Shown piece after piece: positions 34,563 through 42,949 of a stretch of 64,000 nucleotides of DNA. The notes below the pieces were generated by a model. The model searched no databases and was not told the origin of the DNA. It saw only the letters and a list, made by a program, of their open reading frames with translations. A program made the translations under genes and the position numbers. The stretch's first letter is position 1. Each line of letters begins with the position of its first letter. Source of the stretch: Solobacterium sp. (GTDB taxonomy: Bacteria > Bacillota_I > Bacilli_A > Erysipelotrichales > Erysipelotrichaceae); assembly GCA_017941735.1 (NCBI GenBank), contig JAGAVW010000046.1, forward strand, positions 1 to 64,000, written 5' to 3'.

Positions 34563-35948
34563 ATGGATCTTCAAAAACATTATGATGTTGCGATTATCGG
34601 TGGTGGGATTGGCGGCTTAATGTGTGCCTATCACTTGAAAGAAAAAATGCCAAATTGTGACATCATCCTTTTTGAAAAAGGGAAACATTTGGATAATCGC
34701 CATTGCCCAATCATTGAAGGTAAAGTGAAACAATGTATCAAGTGCCAGCCTTGCGCAATTATGGAAGGGTTAGCTGGTGCAGGTGCTTTTTCAGATGGAA
34801 AATATAATATTACGGCGGAATACGGTGGTTGGCTTAAACAGTTCATGGATGAAGATAAAGTGATTGCATATATTGAGCAAGCAAATTTAATCTTGCAGAA
34901 ATATGGTGCAGACAATGAACGTTATTTCCCAAATGATGAGTTAAAGACTATTTGTTTATCACATGATTTACATATGCAACAAGGGCAAGTCAAACATTTA
35001 GGTACGGATGCGAATTATAATACGATGCTTCACATGGTTAAGGATTTGGAAAAACAAATTACGATATTAACCGAAACAGCAGTTGAAAATGTCGAAAAAG
35101 AGAATCATGTCGTCCATTTTCTAACGAATGGGAAAAAGGGCACAATTACAGCGGATGTGATTGTCTTTGCGGTAGGCCGTATTGGTAATCGCATGTTTGA
35201 AACGTGGTGTCATAATAACAACATTAAACTCACAAATAACCAAGTGGATGTTGGTGTACGAGTTGAATTACCTTATGAAATTTGGGCACATTTTTCACAA
35301 AAGATTTATGAACCTAAGATTTATTACAAAGCTGGTCATTATGGCGATATGACACGTATGTTTTGTTTTAACGAAAAAGGGCATGTGGTGACGGAAAACA
35401 GTGATGGGGTTTTGACGGTGAATGGCCATGCCTATAAAGACCCAAAGAAACAATCAAAGAATTCAAATTTTGCATTATTATCAAGTACTTATTTTACTGA
35501 GCCATTTGATCAACCAGTTGAATACGCTCGCTATGTAGCATCTTTAGCAAACAAGATTAGTGGAGGTTCTGTGTTAATTCAACGTTTGGGGGATTTAGAA
35601 GCAGGGAAGCGCACTTCTGAGTCTCGCTTACGTCAATCATCTGTGACGCCGACCTTAAAAGCGGTGCCTGGGGATTTATCTTTATGTATGCCAAAGCGAC
35701 AATTGGATAATATAATTGAAACCTTACACGCACTTGATAAAGTGGCTCCAGGCACAGCAAATCAAGACACATTGCTATATGGAATTGAGTGTAAATATTA
35801 TTCAGCAAGACCTAAATGTAATGAATTTGAATTAGATCAAACCAAAGATATCTATGCGATCGGAGATGGCGCTGGATTTACAAGGTCTTTGTCGCAAGCT
35901 GCAGCCAATGGGTTGTTAGTGGCAGATATCATTGCGAATAAAAAATGA
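34563..35948 (+). CDS. FAD-dependent oxidoreductase (COG2509-like)
   Basis: 461 residues. FAD-binding Rossmann loop IIGGGIGGLMCAYHL at residues 11-25, a CIKCQPC cysteine cluster near residue 59, VFAVGRIGNRMFE, and the C-terminal FAD contact IYAIGDGAGFTRSL. This matches uncharacterised FAD dehydrogenases seen widely in anaerobic Bacillota; substrate unknown. It follows the flippase by one base with AAAGGAG overlapping the flippase end, so it may be transcribed with the glycan genes, though nothing else ties it to them. Confidence 0.82.
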   Translation: MDLQKHYDVAIIGGGIGGLMCAYHLKEKMPNCDIILFEKGKHLDNRHCPIIEGKVKQCIKCQPCAIMEGLAGAGAFSDGKYNITAEYGGWLKQFMDEDKVIAYIEQANLILQKYGADNERYFPNDELKTICLSHDLHMQQGQVKHLGTDANYNTMLHMVKDLEKQITILTETAVENVEKENHVVHFLTNGKKGTITADVIVFAVGRIGNRMFETWCHNNNIKLTNNQVDVGVRVELPYEIWAHFSQKIYEPKIYYKAGHYGDMTRMFCFNEKGHVVTENSDGVLTVNGHAYKDPKKQSKNSNFALLSSTYFTEPFDQPVEYARYVASLANKISGGSVLIQRLGDLEAGKRTSESRLRQSSVTPTLKAVPGDLSLCMPKRQLDNIIETLHALDKVAPGTANQDTLLYGIECKYYSARPKCNEFELDQTKDIYAIGDGAGFTRSLSQAAANGLLVADIIANKK

Positions 35949-35951
35949 GTT

Positions 35952-35957
35952 ATAATA
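35952..35957 (+). promoter_or_regulatory. likely -10 of pduL
   Basis: TATAAT a few bases after the preceding stop, 27 nt before ATG 35985; AAGGAGG is the ribosome-binding site. Confidence 0.5.
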
Positions 35958-35984
35958 ATATTTGGAATAAGGAGGACAAAAGAA

Positions 35985-36560
35985 ATGAAAAAATTCTTAG
36001 TTGAAATATCTGCACGTCATATTCATTTGAATCGTGAAGCGATGGATGTTTTATTTGGCGAAGGTTCGGAATTACATCCTGTAAAGGATTTATCACAACC
36101 TGGTCAATACGCAAGTGAAGAAAAACTTACCATTCGTGGGCCAAAAGGAGAATTAAGTGCTCGTATTCTTGGACCATTACGTAATGAAGTACAAGTAGAA
36201 GTGACTTTAACAGAAGCACGTCAATTAGGCTTAAAAGCGCAAATTCGTGAATCAGGGGATCTAGAAGGAACCGATGGAGGTTATACACTCGTTGGACCTG
36301 CTGGAGAACTGGAATGCGCAAATGGTCTCATTGCGGCGAAACGTCATATTCATATGACACCAGAAGATGCGGAATACTATGGCGTCGAAAATGGACAAGT
36401 TGTTGCGGTAAAGGTGGAATCACCAGAGCGTTCGATTGTCTTTGGAGATACGGTTGTTCGTGTGAGTGAAAAGTATGCCTTAGCAATGCATGTGGATACG
36501 GATGAATCTAATGCAGCTGGTCTTTCGGGAAGTGCGGAAGGCGAAATCGTTACATTCTAA
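35985..36560 (+). CDS. pduL: phosphate propanoyltransferase/phosphotransacetylase (PduL family)
   Basis: 191 residues. Two His-rich zinc motifs, SARHIHLNRE near residue 9 and AKRHIHMTPED near 119, plus RILGPLRNEVQVE and MHVDTDESNAA, make this a sure PduL. It swaps CoA for phosphate on acetyl- or propionyl-CoA, the step before acetate kinase. It starts directly with MKKFLVEIS, with no N-terminal encapsulation helix, and no microcompartment genes are near, so it is probably the cell's cytoplasmic phosphotransacetylase. Confidence 0.93.
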   Translation: MKKFLVEISARHIHLNREAMDVLFGEGSELHPVKDLSQPGQYASEEKLTIRGPKGELSARILGPLRNEVQVEVTLTEARQLGLKAQIRESGDLEGTDGGYTLVGPAGELECANGLIAAKRHIHMTPEDAEYYGVENGQVVAVKVESPERSIVFGDTVVRVSEKYALAMHVDTDESNAAGLSGSAEGEIVTF

Positions 36561-36561
36561 A

Positions 36562-36587
36562 AAAGCGGTAAGAAATTACCGCTTTCT
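36562..36587 (+). terminator. hairpin/terminator between pduL and EIIA gene
   Basis: AAAGCGGTAA and TTACCGCTTT form a perfect 10-bp stem with a GAAA tetraloop, two bases after the pduL stop; the following T-run is short (TTTCTT). Read-through into the next gene is possible. Confidence 0.75.
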
Positions 36588-36598
36588 TGGAGGTGGAT

Positions 36599-37036
36599 AT
36601 GGATTATTTATTAAAAGAAGCAATTGAAATAGGGTATCATGCACCAATCTGGGAAATGGCCGTAGAAGAAGCAGGCCGACTCTTGATGGCAGCTGGCAAA
36701 GTAAAAGAATCCTATATTGATGGAATGAAGGAAATCATTCGACAATATGGGGGCTATTGTGTCGTTGCGAAAGGCTTAGCCATTCCCCACGCTAGACCAG
36801 AAAGAGGGGCAATGGAAACGGGCATTTGTTTTTTGAAATTGGATGAACCGGTCTTTTTCCCAAATCAAGAATATAACCCTGTGCGCGTTGTTATTGGCAT
36901 TAGCGCAACGGATAATGAAGACCATATGGCACTCTTACAAAAACTATCAAGTTTGTTAGGAAATGCCGAAGAACTTGAAAAAATGAAGGCATTGAATAGT
37001 GTCGAAGAAGTGTATCGCTTCTTCCAACTCTTATAA
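36599..37036 (+). CDS. PTS EIIA component (fructose/mannitol type), stand-alone
   Basis: 145 residues from ATG 36599, with GGAGG just before it. The phospho-acceptor is His64 in AKGLAIPHARPE. Such EIIA proteins take phosphate from HPr and hand it to an EIIB. No EIIB or EIIC gene adjoins it, so it may serve a transporter elsewhere (the ascorbate/mannitol-like clades are often split) or act as a regulator. Differs clearly from the EIIA domain of FruA at 50169. Confidence 0.85.
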   Translation: MDYLLKEAIEIGYHAPIWEMAVEEAGRLLMAAGKVKESYIDGMKEIIRQYGGYCVVAKGLAIPHARPERGAMETGICFLKLDEPVFFPNQEYNPVRVVIGISATDNEDHMALLQKLSSLLGNAEELEKMKALNSVEEVYRFFQLL

Positions 37037-37061
37037 GCAGAAGGAAAGATTCTGCTTTTTT
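37035..37061 (+). terminator. terminator after the EIIA gene
   Basis: AAGCAGAA and TTCTGCTT pair over 8 bp with a 7-nt loop, followed by TTTTTCTTT. Overlaps the EIIA stop codon. Confidence 0.85.
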
Positions 37062-37074
37062 CTTTATTTCATAG

Positions 37075-37080
37075 TAAAAT
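37075..37080 (+). promoter_or_regulatory. -10 element, leaderless start of lipoprotein gene
   Basis: TAAAAT, then 7 nt (AAAACGG), then ATG 37088; no Shine-Dalgarno site. Confidence 0.5.
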
Positions 37081-37087
37081 AAAACGG

Positions 37088-37672
37088 ATGAAGAAATTAT
37101 TAGTTGTTATTTCTATGATGTTATTAATGGGGTGCGCAAATAGCACACTTTTAAACCGTGCCAATGATGAAAAGCCACCTTATATTAGTTTATCGAATGA
37201 TGTGTTCCAAACCGTAGTTGGAAAACCCATCAATTTTTCAAATATTACTGCCTATGATGATGTGGATGGTTTACTTGCGGTTATGGTATCTGGTTATATC
37301 AACTACAATGAAGCGGGGACTTACTATCCAGAACTCAAAACAGCGGATTCTTCTGGAAATGAAGTAAGTGTTCCAATTACAGTTATCGTGCGTCGAAGTG
37401 ATTATGTGGTTCCACCAAGTGGACTATACCAATATCACGAAGAAGAACCTTGTCAGGTACAAGGGACAAAAGATCCAAGTTTACCATGTGAAGCGGTCTT
37501 ACAAGAAGACATCGATTCCTATCTTCTTTTGTATCCTGGAGAAAGTGGGAAAGAGCGTTGTGAAGCGCAACGCAATGAAGGTTATGCGTGTGAAGTCATC
37601 TATTCAAATGATGGCCTATTGTGGGGCTATGGCTTAAAAGAAGAGGTAGCACAAGAAGAAGAAAAAGAATAG
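37088..37672 (+). CDS. lipoprotein with Ig-like (DUF5011-type) domain
   Basis: 194 residues. Lipoprotein signal peptide ending in LLMGC, lipid-bearing Cys16. Residues ~30-100 form an Ig-like repeat (SLSNDVFQTVVGKPINF, then AYDDVDG, then the ADSSGNEVSVPITVIV strand) typical of DUF5011. A C-terminal part with two Cys pairs (CQVQG...LPCEA and RCEAQ...ACEV) is unrecognised. It is held on the outer membrane face; binding partner unknown. Convergent with the minus-strand gene at 37679, sharing a terminator. Confidence 0.78.
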   Translation: MKKLLVVISMMLLMGCANSTLLNRANDEKPPYISLSNDVFQTVVGKPINFSNITAYDDVDGLLAVMVSGYINYNEAGTYYPELKTADSSGNEVSVPITVIVRRSDYVVPPSGLYQYHEEEPCQVQGTKDPSLPCEAVLQEDIDSYLLLYPGESGKERCEAQRNEGYACEVIYSNDGLLWGYGLKEEVAQEEEKE

Positions 37673-37686
37673 CTTTCGCTATTCTT
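37665..37686. terminator. bidirectional terminator between convergent genes
   Basis: AAGAATAGC and GCTATTCTT, perfect 9-bp stem, TTTC loop, with A-rich and T-rich flanks. It overlaps the end codons of both the lipoprotein and the minus-strand gene. Confidence 0.75.
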
Positions 37687-38776
37687 CTTGAACGGTATTA
37701 CTTACGATGACCATATTGGTCATTTTATAATTGCCTTCGCTATTTTTCACAAAGAACATTTGATAGGTATTTGATTCAATGCGTGAGGTATCACTTGCTA
37801 ATATCGCAAAGTCAAATGTGATGGTTCCCATAAAAGCACTATCCCCAACCGGTAAGACATCATAGACTTGTACATTTCTAAACTCTATGGAGTCGTGGTC
37901 AGTAAACCATTGGGGGTTGAATCCAGAAATCGCATAATAGAAGTCTGTATTTGGATATAAGTGTTGATTTAAATCATAGAACGTTCCATCTTTTGAAATA
38001 TAGCGACAATACGCAAAGGCTGTATCTTGAATCTCTTGAATAAAGCGCGCGGATTGCTCTTCCGTTGGTTTGGAGCCAATGTAGAGATGGTTTGCGCTGG
38101 CATCTTTTACAACCATATCTTTATCGCTTTCTGTTGAGACATTTGGAATATCAATGAATCCTTCAATGGTATACCGTGTCACTTGTGGGAAGCGACTTTT
38201 CATATCTAAGGATTCAAAGGCAAGCGGGGTCTTTCCTTCTTCATGTGGATAAGTCTCATCAATCGTATGGCCATTGATGGAGAAATCTACATGGTCAAGA
38301 ATATCAAAGGTATATTCATTACTTTGTGATACGGTACGAACGTGCCATGTGGAAGAGTCTTCTGGTTTCATTAACTCAAGGGCACAGAGCTTTTCTTGTT
38401 GGTAATAGACATCGTAATACATATTATTGGCGTCGCCCCCTGCATAAGAGAAGGTCATACCAGAAACATTGCGATCTCCATAAAGCCAAATGAGGTAACG
38501 TGTATAAGTATCTTCATCATTCATTTCAACGAAGTACTTTGCGTTTTCTTCGTAGATTTCATGCCATTGTTTTTTGCCGACTTTTTCCATATAGCGGGTC
38601 ATTGCACCATTGACGTGATGTGACTCATAGCGATCAAGCCAAAACCATAAATACCCTAAGGCAACGGCACAAATAATGACGGTCGCTACAAATAGGGAAA
38701 ATAATCGTTTATAGAATTTCATTCCTACCTGCATACGCTTTTGGTAGGAAGAAGTACGACTTACTTTACGATCCAT
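37679..38776 (-). CDS. membrane-anchored extracellular protein, unknown function
   Basis: 365 residues: basic cytoplasmic start, one membrane helix (about 29-50), then a large outer part. The first outer segment (residues ~60-165, AMTRYMEKVGKKQWHEIYEE) looks NTF2-like, then a beta-rich segment (NEYTFDILDHVDFSINGH), then another alpha/beta part to the end. No family is recognised. Its start overlaps the end of the phosphodiester glycosidase gene by 16 nt in another frame, so the two are translated as a pair. Shares general layout with the protein at 21012. Confidence 0.75.
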   Translation of the reverse strand: MDRKVSRTSSYQKRMQVGMKFYKRLFSLFVATVIICAVALGYLWFWLDRYESHHVNGAMTRYMEKVGKKQWHEIYEENAKYFVEMNDEDTYTRYLIWLYGDRNVSGMTFSYAGGDANNMYYDVYYQQEKLCALELMKPEDSSTWHVRTVSQSNEYTFDILDHVDFSINGHTIDETYPHEEGKTPLAFESLDMKSRFPQVTRYTIEGFIDIPNVSTESDKDMVVKDASANHLYIGSKPTEEQSARFIQEIQDTAFAYCRYISKDGTFYDLNQHLYPNTDFYYAISGFNPQWFTDHDSIEFRNVQVYDVLPVGDSAFMGTITFDFAILASDTSRIESNTYQMFFVKNSEGNYKMTNMVIVSNTVQEE

Positions 38777-39780
38777 GCGGTTGGCACCGTCCGATCTGAA
38801 CGCATTGATACAATGCTGTTGATGATTTCACCATTATATACCATGACAGAGCTACTTCCTCCATCGAGGTTAGCGGCATTCACTGCACCATGTTCAAGCA
38901 TAATCTTAATACAATCTTCATAAGAAGCACCTAAGCTACTTGTTTGTCTTCCATCAATCACTAACAATAACACCGCACCATCTGCACGTTGCCCAATGAC
39001 GGTACGAGGGTTTAGACCTCCACCTGTTCCGGTGATTTGTACGGTATGTCCATCAACTAAAAGAACAGGGCCAAAGGTACATGCGTCTTGAATACCCCAA
39101 TCAAGTGCTTCTTGGGCTGTCATGTTGCCAACGATGAGGTGGTGATGACTATTAAAACCAATTAAGCTTACCCATTGGTCTAATTCTCCCGCTACAAGCT
39201 CGCCATCTTTAATGACTACGCCATAAGGAATGGAGCCATCGCCCATCCCATTAGGATCATCAAAACCACCAGCATTAATACCGGCAATTGCACCTTCTGC
39301 TTCCACATAATCTTTTACTAAGAAACCAGAAGCGTGTTCCGAGCCCATTAAAGTATTAACACCTAAATCCATACGAGAGGGGTCACGCACAATCATGAGT
39401 TTTCCTTTATACGTGCCTCCACTGATATCGAGAATCTCAATGTTATCTTTTTCTGCTTCTGGAATAACGAAATCTTCATCATTATTGGTTGAGACTTCGG
39501 TCGTATAAGTTACTTGGTTTTTGGATAAGCGTGCAGCAATCTCTTCTTCGGAAAAGAACATGCGAATAATCGCAGGGCCACGCCGTGTTTCCATAAAGGT
39601 TCCAATGACATAATTACTGAATGTGGGAGAAGGTCCTTTTAATACAATAAGAAAAGCCAGGTATCCTGCGATTGCGACGGTGATACCAATCGTTAATAGT
39701 ATTAAGAGTGATTGTCTACTAAAACGACGAATCCCAGCTTTAAGCCGACGTTTTCTTCTTTTTACTTTTCTTGTTGCCAT
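38761..39780 (-). CDS. phosphodiester glycosidase (NAGPA-like) membrane-anchored protein
   Basis: 339 residues from ATG 39780 (a GTG at 39795 is also possible; neither has a clear ribosome-binding site). Very basic start (RKVKRRKRRLKAGIRR), membrane helix about 29-51, then the NAGPA domain: GVNTLMGSEHASG, INAGGFDDPNG, YGVVIKDGEL, GPVLLVDG, NPRTVIGQR and NLDGGSSSVM with its catalytic region. Homologues uncover GlcNAc-1-phosphodiesters or act on exopolysaccharide and teichoic-type chains. It likely works outside the membrane on a phosphodiester-linked glycan. First gene of a two-gene unit. Confidence 0.88.
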   Translation of the reverse strand: MATRKVKRRKRRLKAGIRRFSRQSLLILLTIGITVAIAGYLAFLIVLKGPSPTFSNYVIGTFMETRRGPAIIRMFFSEEEIAARLSKNQVTYTTEVSTNNDEDFVIPEAEKDNIEILDISGGTYKGKLMIVRDPSRMDLGVNTLMGSEHASGFLVKDYVEAEGAIAGINAGGFDDPNGMGDGSIPYGVVIKDGELVAGELDQWVSLIGFNSHHHLIVGNMTAQEALDWGIQDACTFGPVLLVDGHTVQITGTGGGLNPRTVIGQRADGAVLLLVIDGRQTSSLGASYEDCIKIMLEHGAVNAANLDGGSSSVMVYNGEIINSIVSMRSDRTVPTAWIVK

Positions 39781-39793
39781 AATAAAACGAACC

Positions 39794-39814
39794 ACATAAT
39801 ATATCCCATATTAT
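39794..39814 (-). promoter_or_regulatory. inverted repeat in the NAGPA gene leader
   Basis: CATAATAT and ATATTATG, 8-bp perfect, 5-nt loop, lying between the -10 and the start. As RNA it would be a weak A-U hairpin; as DNA it is a possible operator. Confidence 0.45.
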
Positions 39815-39821
39815 GCAAAAA

Positions 39822-39830
39822 TATTATAGC
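39822..39830 (-). promoter_or_regulatory. extended -10 promoter of the NAGPA gene
   Basis: On the minus strand TGC-TATAAT runs from 39830 to 39822. Transcription would start near 39815, giving a ~35-nt leader that holds the inverted repeat. Confidence 0.6.
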
Positions 39831-39860
39831 ATGGTTCTCGTTACTACAAGGACGCAAAGA

Positions 39861-39888
39861 TTAAGTTTAAAAATTGTGGTAGTATAGT
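39861..39888 (+). promoter_or_regulatory. putative promoter of nagB-trxA
   Basis: TTAAGT (39861-39866), 16-nt spacer, TATAGT (39883-39888). GAAGGAGG precedes ATG 39912. Confidence 0.45.
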
Positions 39889-39911
39889 AAAGTAGGTGAA
39901 GGAGGTCTGTT

Positions 39912-40649
39912 ATGTTTCACATCATTGTAGAAAAAACATATGACGATGTATCACGCGAAGCATTTAAAGTGGTAAAAGAGGTTGTCAAAAATGTAGAGAA
40001 TCCAGTGTTAGGACTTGCGACAGGTTCTAGTCCAATTGGAATGTATAAAAAGATGATTGCGGATCATAATTCTGCAGGTACTTCTTATAAAAATGTAAGA
40101 ACTTGGAATCTAGATGAATATGTTGGCATTCCAAGAGACCATGATCAGAGTTATTGGACCTTTATGCATGAAAACTTGTTTGTTGGTTTGGATATCAAAG
40201 AAGAAAATATCCATATTCCAGTAGGAGATGCCGAAGATGAACAAGCGGAATGCGAAGCCTATGAAAAATCCATGGAAGGGATTACGGTGGACTTGCAGGT
40301 GCTAGGGATTGGTGTCGACGGGCACATTGGGTTTAATGAACCAGGTACCCCGTTTGATAGCTTGACGCATTTGACGGAGTTAACCGAACAAACCCGCCAA
40401 GATAATGCACGGTTCTTTGACGGTGACATTGACCAAGTACCAACCAGTGCAATTACGATGGGCTTAGCGACCATCATGCGCGCACGTAAGATTATCTTAA
40501 TTGCAACCGGTGAGAATAAAGCCGATGCGATTAAGGGAATGATTGAAGGGCCACTCACCACGGATTGTCCTGCCAGCATTCTTCAAAACCATCCCGATGT
40601 TGTGGTGGTGTTGGATGAAGAAGCAGCTAGTAAATTGAATCAAAGATAG
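39912..40649 (+). CDS. nagB: glucosamine-6-phosphate deaminase
   Basis: 245 residues, the normal length. LGLATGSSPIGMYK phosphate loop, WNLDEYVG with the catalytic Asp, GIGVDGHIGFNEPG with the catalytic His, and SAITMGLATIMRARKI. It turns glucosamine-6-phosphate into fructose-6-phosphate and ammonia, the step joining amino-sugar breakdown to glycolysis. No nagA is next to it; trxA follows by 10 nt. GAAGGAGG gives a strong start. Confidence 0.96.
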   Translation: MFHIIVEKTYDDVSREAFKVVKEVVKNVENPVLGLATGSSPIGMYKKMIADHNSAGTSYKNVRTWNLDEYVGIPRDHDQSYWTFMHENLFVGLDIKEENIHIPVGDAEDEQAECEAYEKSMEGITVDLQVLGIGVDGHIGFNEPGTPFDSLTHLTELTEQTRQDNARFFDGDIDQVPTSAITMGLATIMRARKIILIATGENKADAIKGMIEGPLTTDCPASILQNHPDVVVVLDEEAASKLNQR

Positions 40650-40659
40650 GAGTTAAAAA

Positions 40660-40971
40660 ATGGAAATCATTAAAACAAAAGAAGAATTCACACAATTGTT
40701 GAAAGACAACGAAAAAGTATTTGTAGATTTTTATGCGGATTGGTGTGGCCCATGCAAAATGTTGGCACCCGTTGTGGAAGGGTTAGCGAAGAAAAACGAA
40801 GATGTCACATTCGTCAAAGTGAATGTTGATGATAATTCTGAAATCGCAAGTCAATATGGTATTATGTCTATTCCTGCTTTATTCGCATTCAAAAATGGCG
40901 AAGTTGCTGGAAGCACGGTTGGCTTTCAACCAGAAGATGCACTACAAGCAGTCATTGATAAGTTAAAGTAA
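40660..40971 (+). CDS. trxA: thioredoxin
   Basis: 103 residues. FYADWCGPCKM carries the redox pair Cys29 and Cys32, followed by KVNVDDNSEIASQYGI and the cis-Pro in SIPALFAF. A standard cytoplasmic disulfide reductase. It shares a transcript with nagB and ends in a hairpin terminator. Nothing unusual in length or motif. Confidence 0.97.
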   Translation: MEIIKTKEEFTQLLKDNEKVFVDFYADWCGPCKMLAPVVEGLAKKNEDVTFVKVNVDDNSEIASQYGIMSIPALFAFKNGEVAGSTVGFQPEDALQAVIDKLK

Positions 40972-40978
40972 ACACAAT

Positions 40979-41004
40979 AGGCATCACGTGGGATGCCTTT
41001 TCTT
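40979..41004 (+). terminator. terminator after trxA
   Basis: AGGCATC and GATGCCT, 7-bp stem, 6-nt loop, then TTTTCTT. The T-tract touches the start codon of the next gene (41005), and an alternative in-frame ATG at 40993 lies inside the stem. Confidence 0.75.
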
Positions 41005-42885
41005 ATGCAAAAACAAAGAAAAAGATTAAAAAAAGGTTGGGATGTTCTTCGTTATTTGGTTTTAGAAGTTTTATTCGCTTTGGCGTGTTATTTCTATTTA
41101 CGTTATATCTGGAGAACCTATTCGTTTCCCAATCCATATGAAAATCACCTCTTTAAGGTAGTCGTCTTTGGAGGGCTTTTCATTTGGTTATTCTTCGGCC
41201 CCATTTTAAATAAGCTTGTGATGTTTGTGTATGGATGCTTGTTCAATGCTTATCTGATTGGGCAATTCTGTTATCACAAAGCATTTAATTCCTATTTCCG
41301 CCTACAAACCGCTCTTGACCTAGTGAAAGAAGTATTAGGGGTAAAAGAGAGTGCAGCGGAATTTTTAGCACCTCGTGAAATACAAAACTTTTTAGGCTTT
41401 GTAGCGCTCATCTTGGTATTTTTAATTCTCGCACTCATTTTTGAGCGAAAGACATTCCGTTTTTGGTATCGTATGCCAATATCCTTATTAGCACTTTTAT
41501 TGATTTTCCCAATTCAAAATGAAATTGATGCATATAACCAAAAGGTCCTTGCGACGAAAGACCAAGAAGATATCTTCCAAATGAATCACTCGGATTATTA
41601 TATTTACGATATCATTCCTACATCCAATCAATTTGTGGATACCTTTGGGCTTTTACCATTCTTCTATCGTGATGTAGAAATCATATTAACAAAAGATGTA
41701 AATACCGAAGAGACGCGACAAGAAATCACATCTTTCTTAGCGGAAAGAAAAGCGCAATCCACGAATGATTTAACGGGTCTGTTCAAAGGGAAGAATGTGA
41801 TTTTCGTCCAGGCAGAATCATATAACCGTGCTTCACTTGATGAAGAACTCACTCCAACTATCTATAAAATGTTTAATGAAGGAATTCGGGTCCAAAACTT
41901 TAACACACCTGCTTTACCAGGTTCTACAAGTGATACCGAGTTTATGGCCAATGTATCATTAATTCCAAATAGTGAAGGACATGCGGTATGTTATGCATTT
42001 CCAAATAATACCTATCCAACGACCTTAGCAAAACTTTTTAAAGAGGCAGGCTATCATACAAGTGCCTATCATAATAACTTTGGGGATTACTATAATCGTA
42101 ATGTCATTTACGAAACCTATGGATATGATGAATTTATTGATTGTAATAAATTAGGGGTGAAAGATTATAGTTCGGATTTAGAAGTGGAACAAATCATGAA
42201 ATATATCATCGCTGAACAAGCCGATCCCTATATGGTCTTTTGGATTACCTTTAGTGGCCATCAACCATATACCTTGGATAGTGTAGGGGTAAGTCCAGAA
42301 GATGTTGCGAAGATTAAAGAAAAGTATCCTACTTTAGATGATTCTTTTGTTTCTTATATTGCGAAGAATATGGACTTGGATCATAGTCTTCAAGATATGA
42401 TGAAAGTATTAGAAGATGCAAATAAGTTAGACGATGTGGTCTTTGTGTTCTTTGGTGACCATGAAGCGAAGAATATTGATTTCTGGGGTGGCAGTGATTT
42501 CTATAAACAAACCGGCATTGCACCGGAAGACTATTACCGCTATACCGATCTCTATATTTATAATTCGGCGATGGAAGAGCCAATGGTTTATGAAAAAGTC
42601 GCTACAACGCTTGATTTCATCCCAACATTTGCGAATTTATGGGGCTTTTCTTATGATGCACAAACAGTCTTAGGGCATGATATTTTTGATCCCACATATG
42701 ATGGACTCTTCTTTAGTGAATGGGAGTATTGGCGTACCGACCACTACCAATACAATTTCATGGAAGATACCTTCTTATTTGAGGATTCTTATGATGAACA
42801 AGAGGCACGAAAAGAGATGCGTTACGCAGAGAAACAGAAGGAAATTTCCAAACAAATCCTCAAACTGGATTACTTCAAAAAATAG
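41005..42885 (+). CDS. LtaS-like sulfatase-fold phosphoglycerol transferase
   Basis: About 626 residues: five membrane helices in residues 15-200, then an extracellular sulfatase domain. VIFVQAESY gives the metal-binding Glu, LPGSTSDTEFM the catalytic Thr (GKTSDAE in classical LtaS), HNNFGDYYNRN, and FFGDHEAKN the metal-binding Asp-His. LtaS-type enzymes build lipoteichoic acid from phosphatidylglycerol; other members modify glycans with phosphoglycerol. Start at 41005 (MQKQRKRLKK, a good cytoplasmic start) or 40993; both sit in the trxA terminator, and no clear promoter or ribosome-binding site is seen. Confidence 0.88.
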   Translation: MQKQRKRLKKGWDVLRYLVLEVLFALACYFYLRYIWRTYSFPNPYENHLFKVVVFGGLFIWLFFGPILNKLVMFVYGCLFNAYLIGQFCYHKAFNSYFRLQTALDLVKEVLGVKESAAEFLAPREIQNFLGFVALILVFLILALIFERKTFRFWYRMPISLLALLLIFPIQNEIDAYNQKVLATKDQEDIFQMNHSDYYIYDIIPTSNQFVDTFGLLPFFYRDVEIILTKDVNTEETRQEITSFLAERKAQSTNDLTGLFKGKNVIFVQAESYNRASLDEELTPTIYKMFNEGIRVQNFNTPALPGSTSDTEFMANVSLIPNSEGHAVCYAFPNNTYPTTLAKLFKEAGYHTSAYHNNFGDYYNRNVIYETYGYDEFIDCNKLGVKDYSSDLEVEQIMKYIIAEQADPYMVFWITFSGHQPYTLDSVGVSPEDVAKIKEKYPTLDDSFVSYIAKNMDLDHSLQDMMKVLEDANKLDDVVFVFFGDHEAKNIDFWGGSDFYKQTGIAPEDYYRYTDLYIYNSAMEEPMVYEKVATTLDFIPTFANLWGFSYDAQTVLGHDIFDPTYDGLFFSEWEYWRTDHYQYNFMEDTFLFEDSYDEQEARKEMRYAEKQKEISKQILKLDYFKK

Positions 42886-42897
42886 AGTTTAGAATAA

Positions 42898-42914
42898 TTA
42901 AACAAATTGTTTAA
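42898..42914. promoter_or_regulatory. perfect palindrome upstream of the XRE promoter
   Basis: TTAAACAA-A-TTGTTTAA, an 8-1-8 inverted repeat ending 7 nt before the -35 hexamer. A good operator candidate. Confidence 0.6.
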
Positions 42915-42921
42915 AAAACTA

Positions 42922-42949
42922 TTGCAATTTCATAAGTATTCGATATAAT
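42922..42949 (+). promoter_or_regulatory. promoter of the XRE-potABCD operon
   Basis: TTGCAA (42922-42927), 16-nt spacer, TATAAT (42944-42949). A leader of about 30 nt carries AAGGGAAGGAGG before ATG 42986. Confidence 0.75.
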
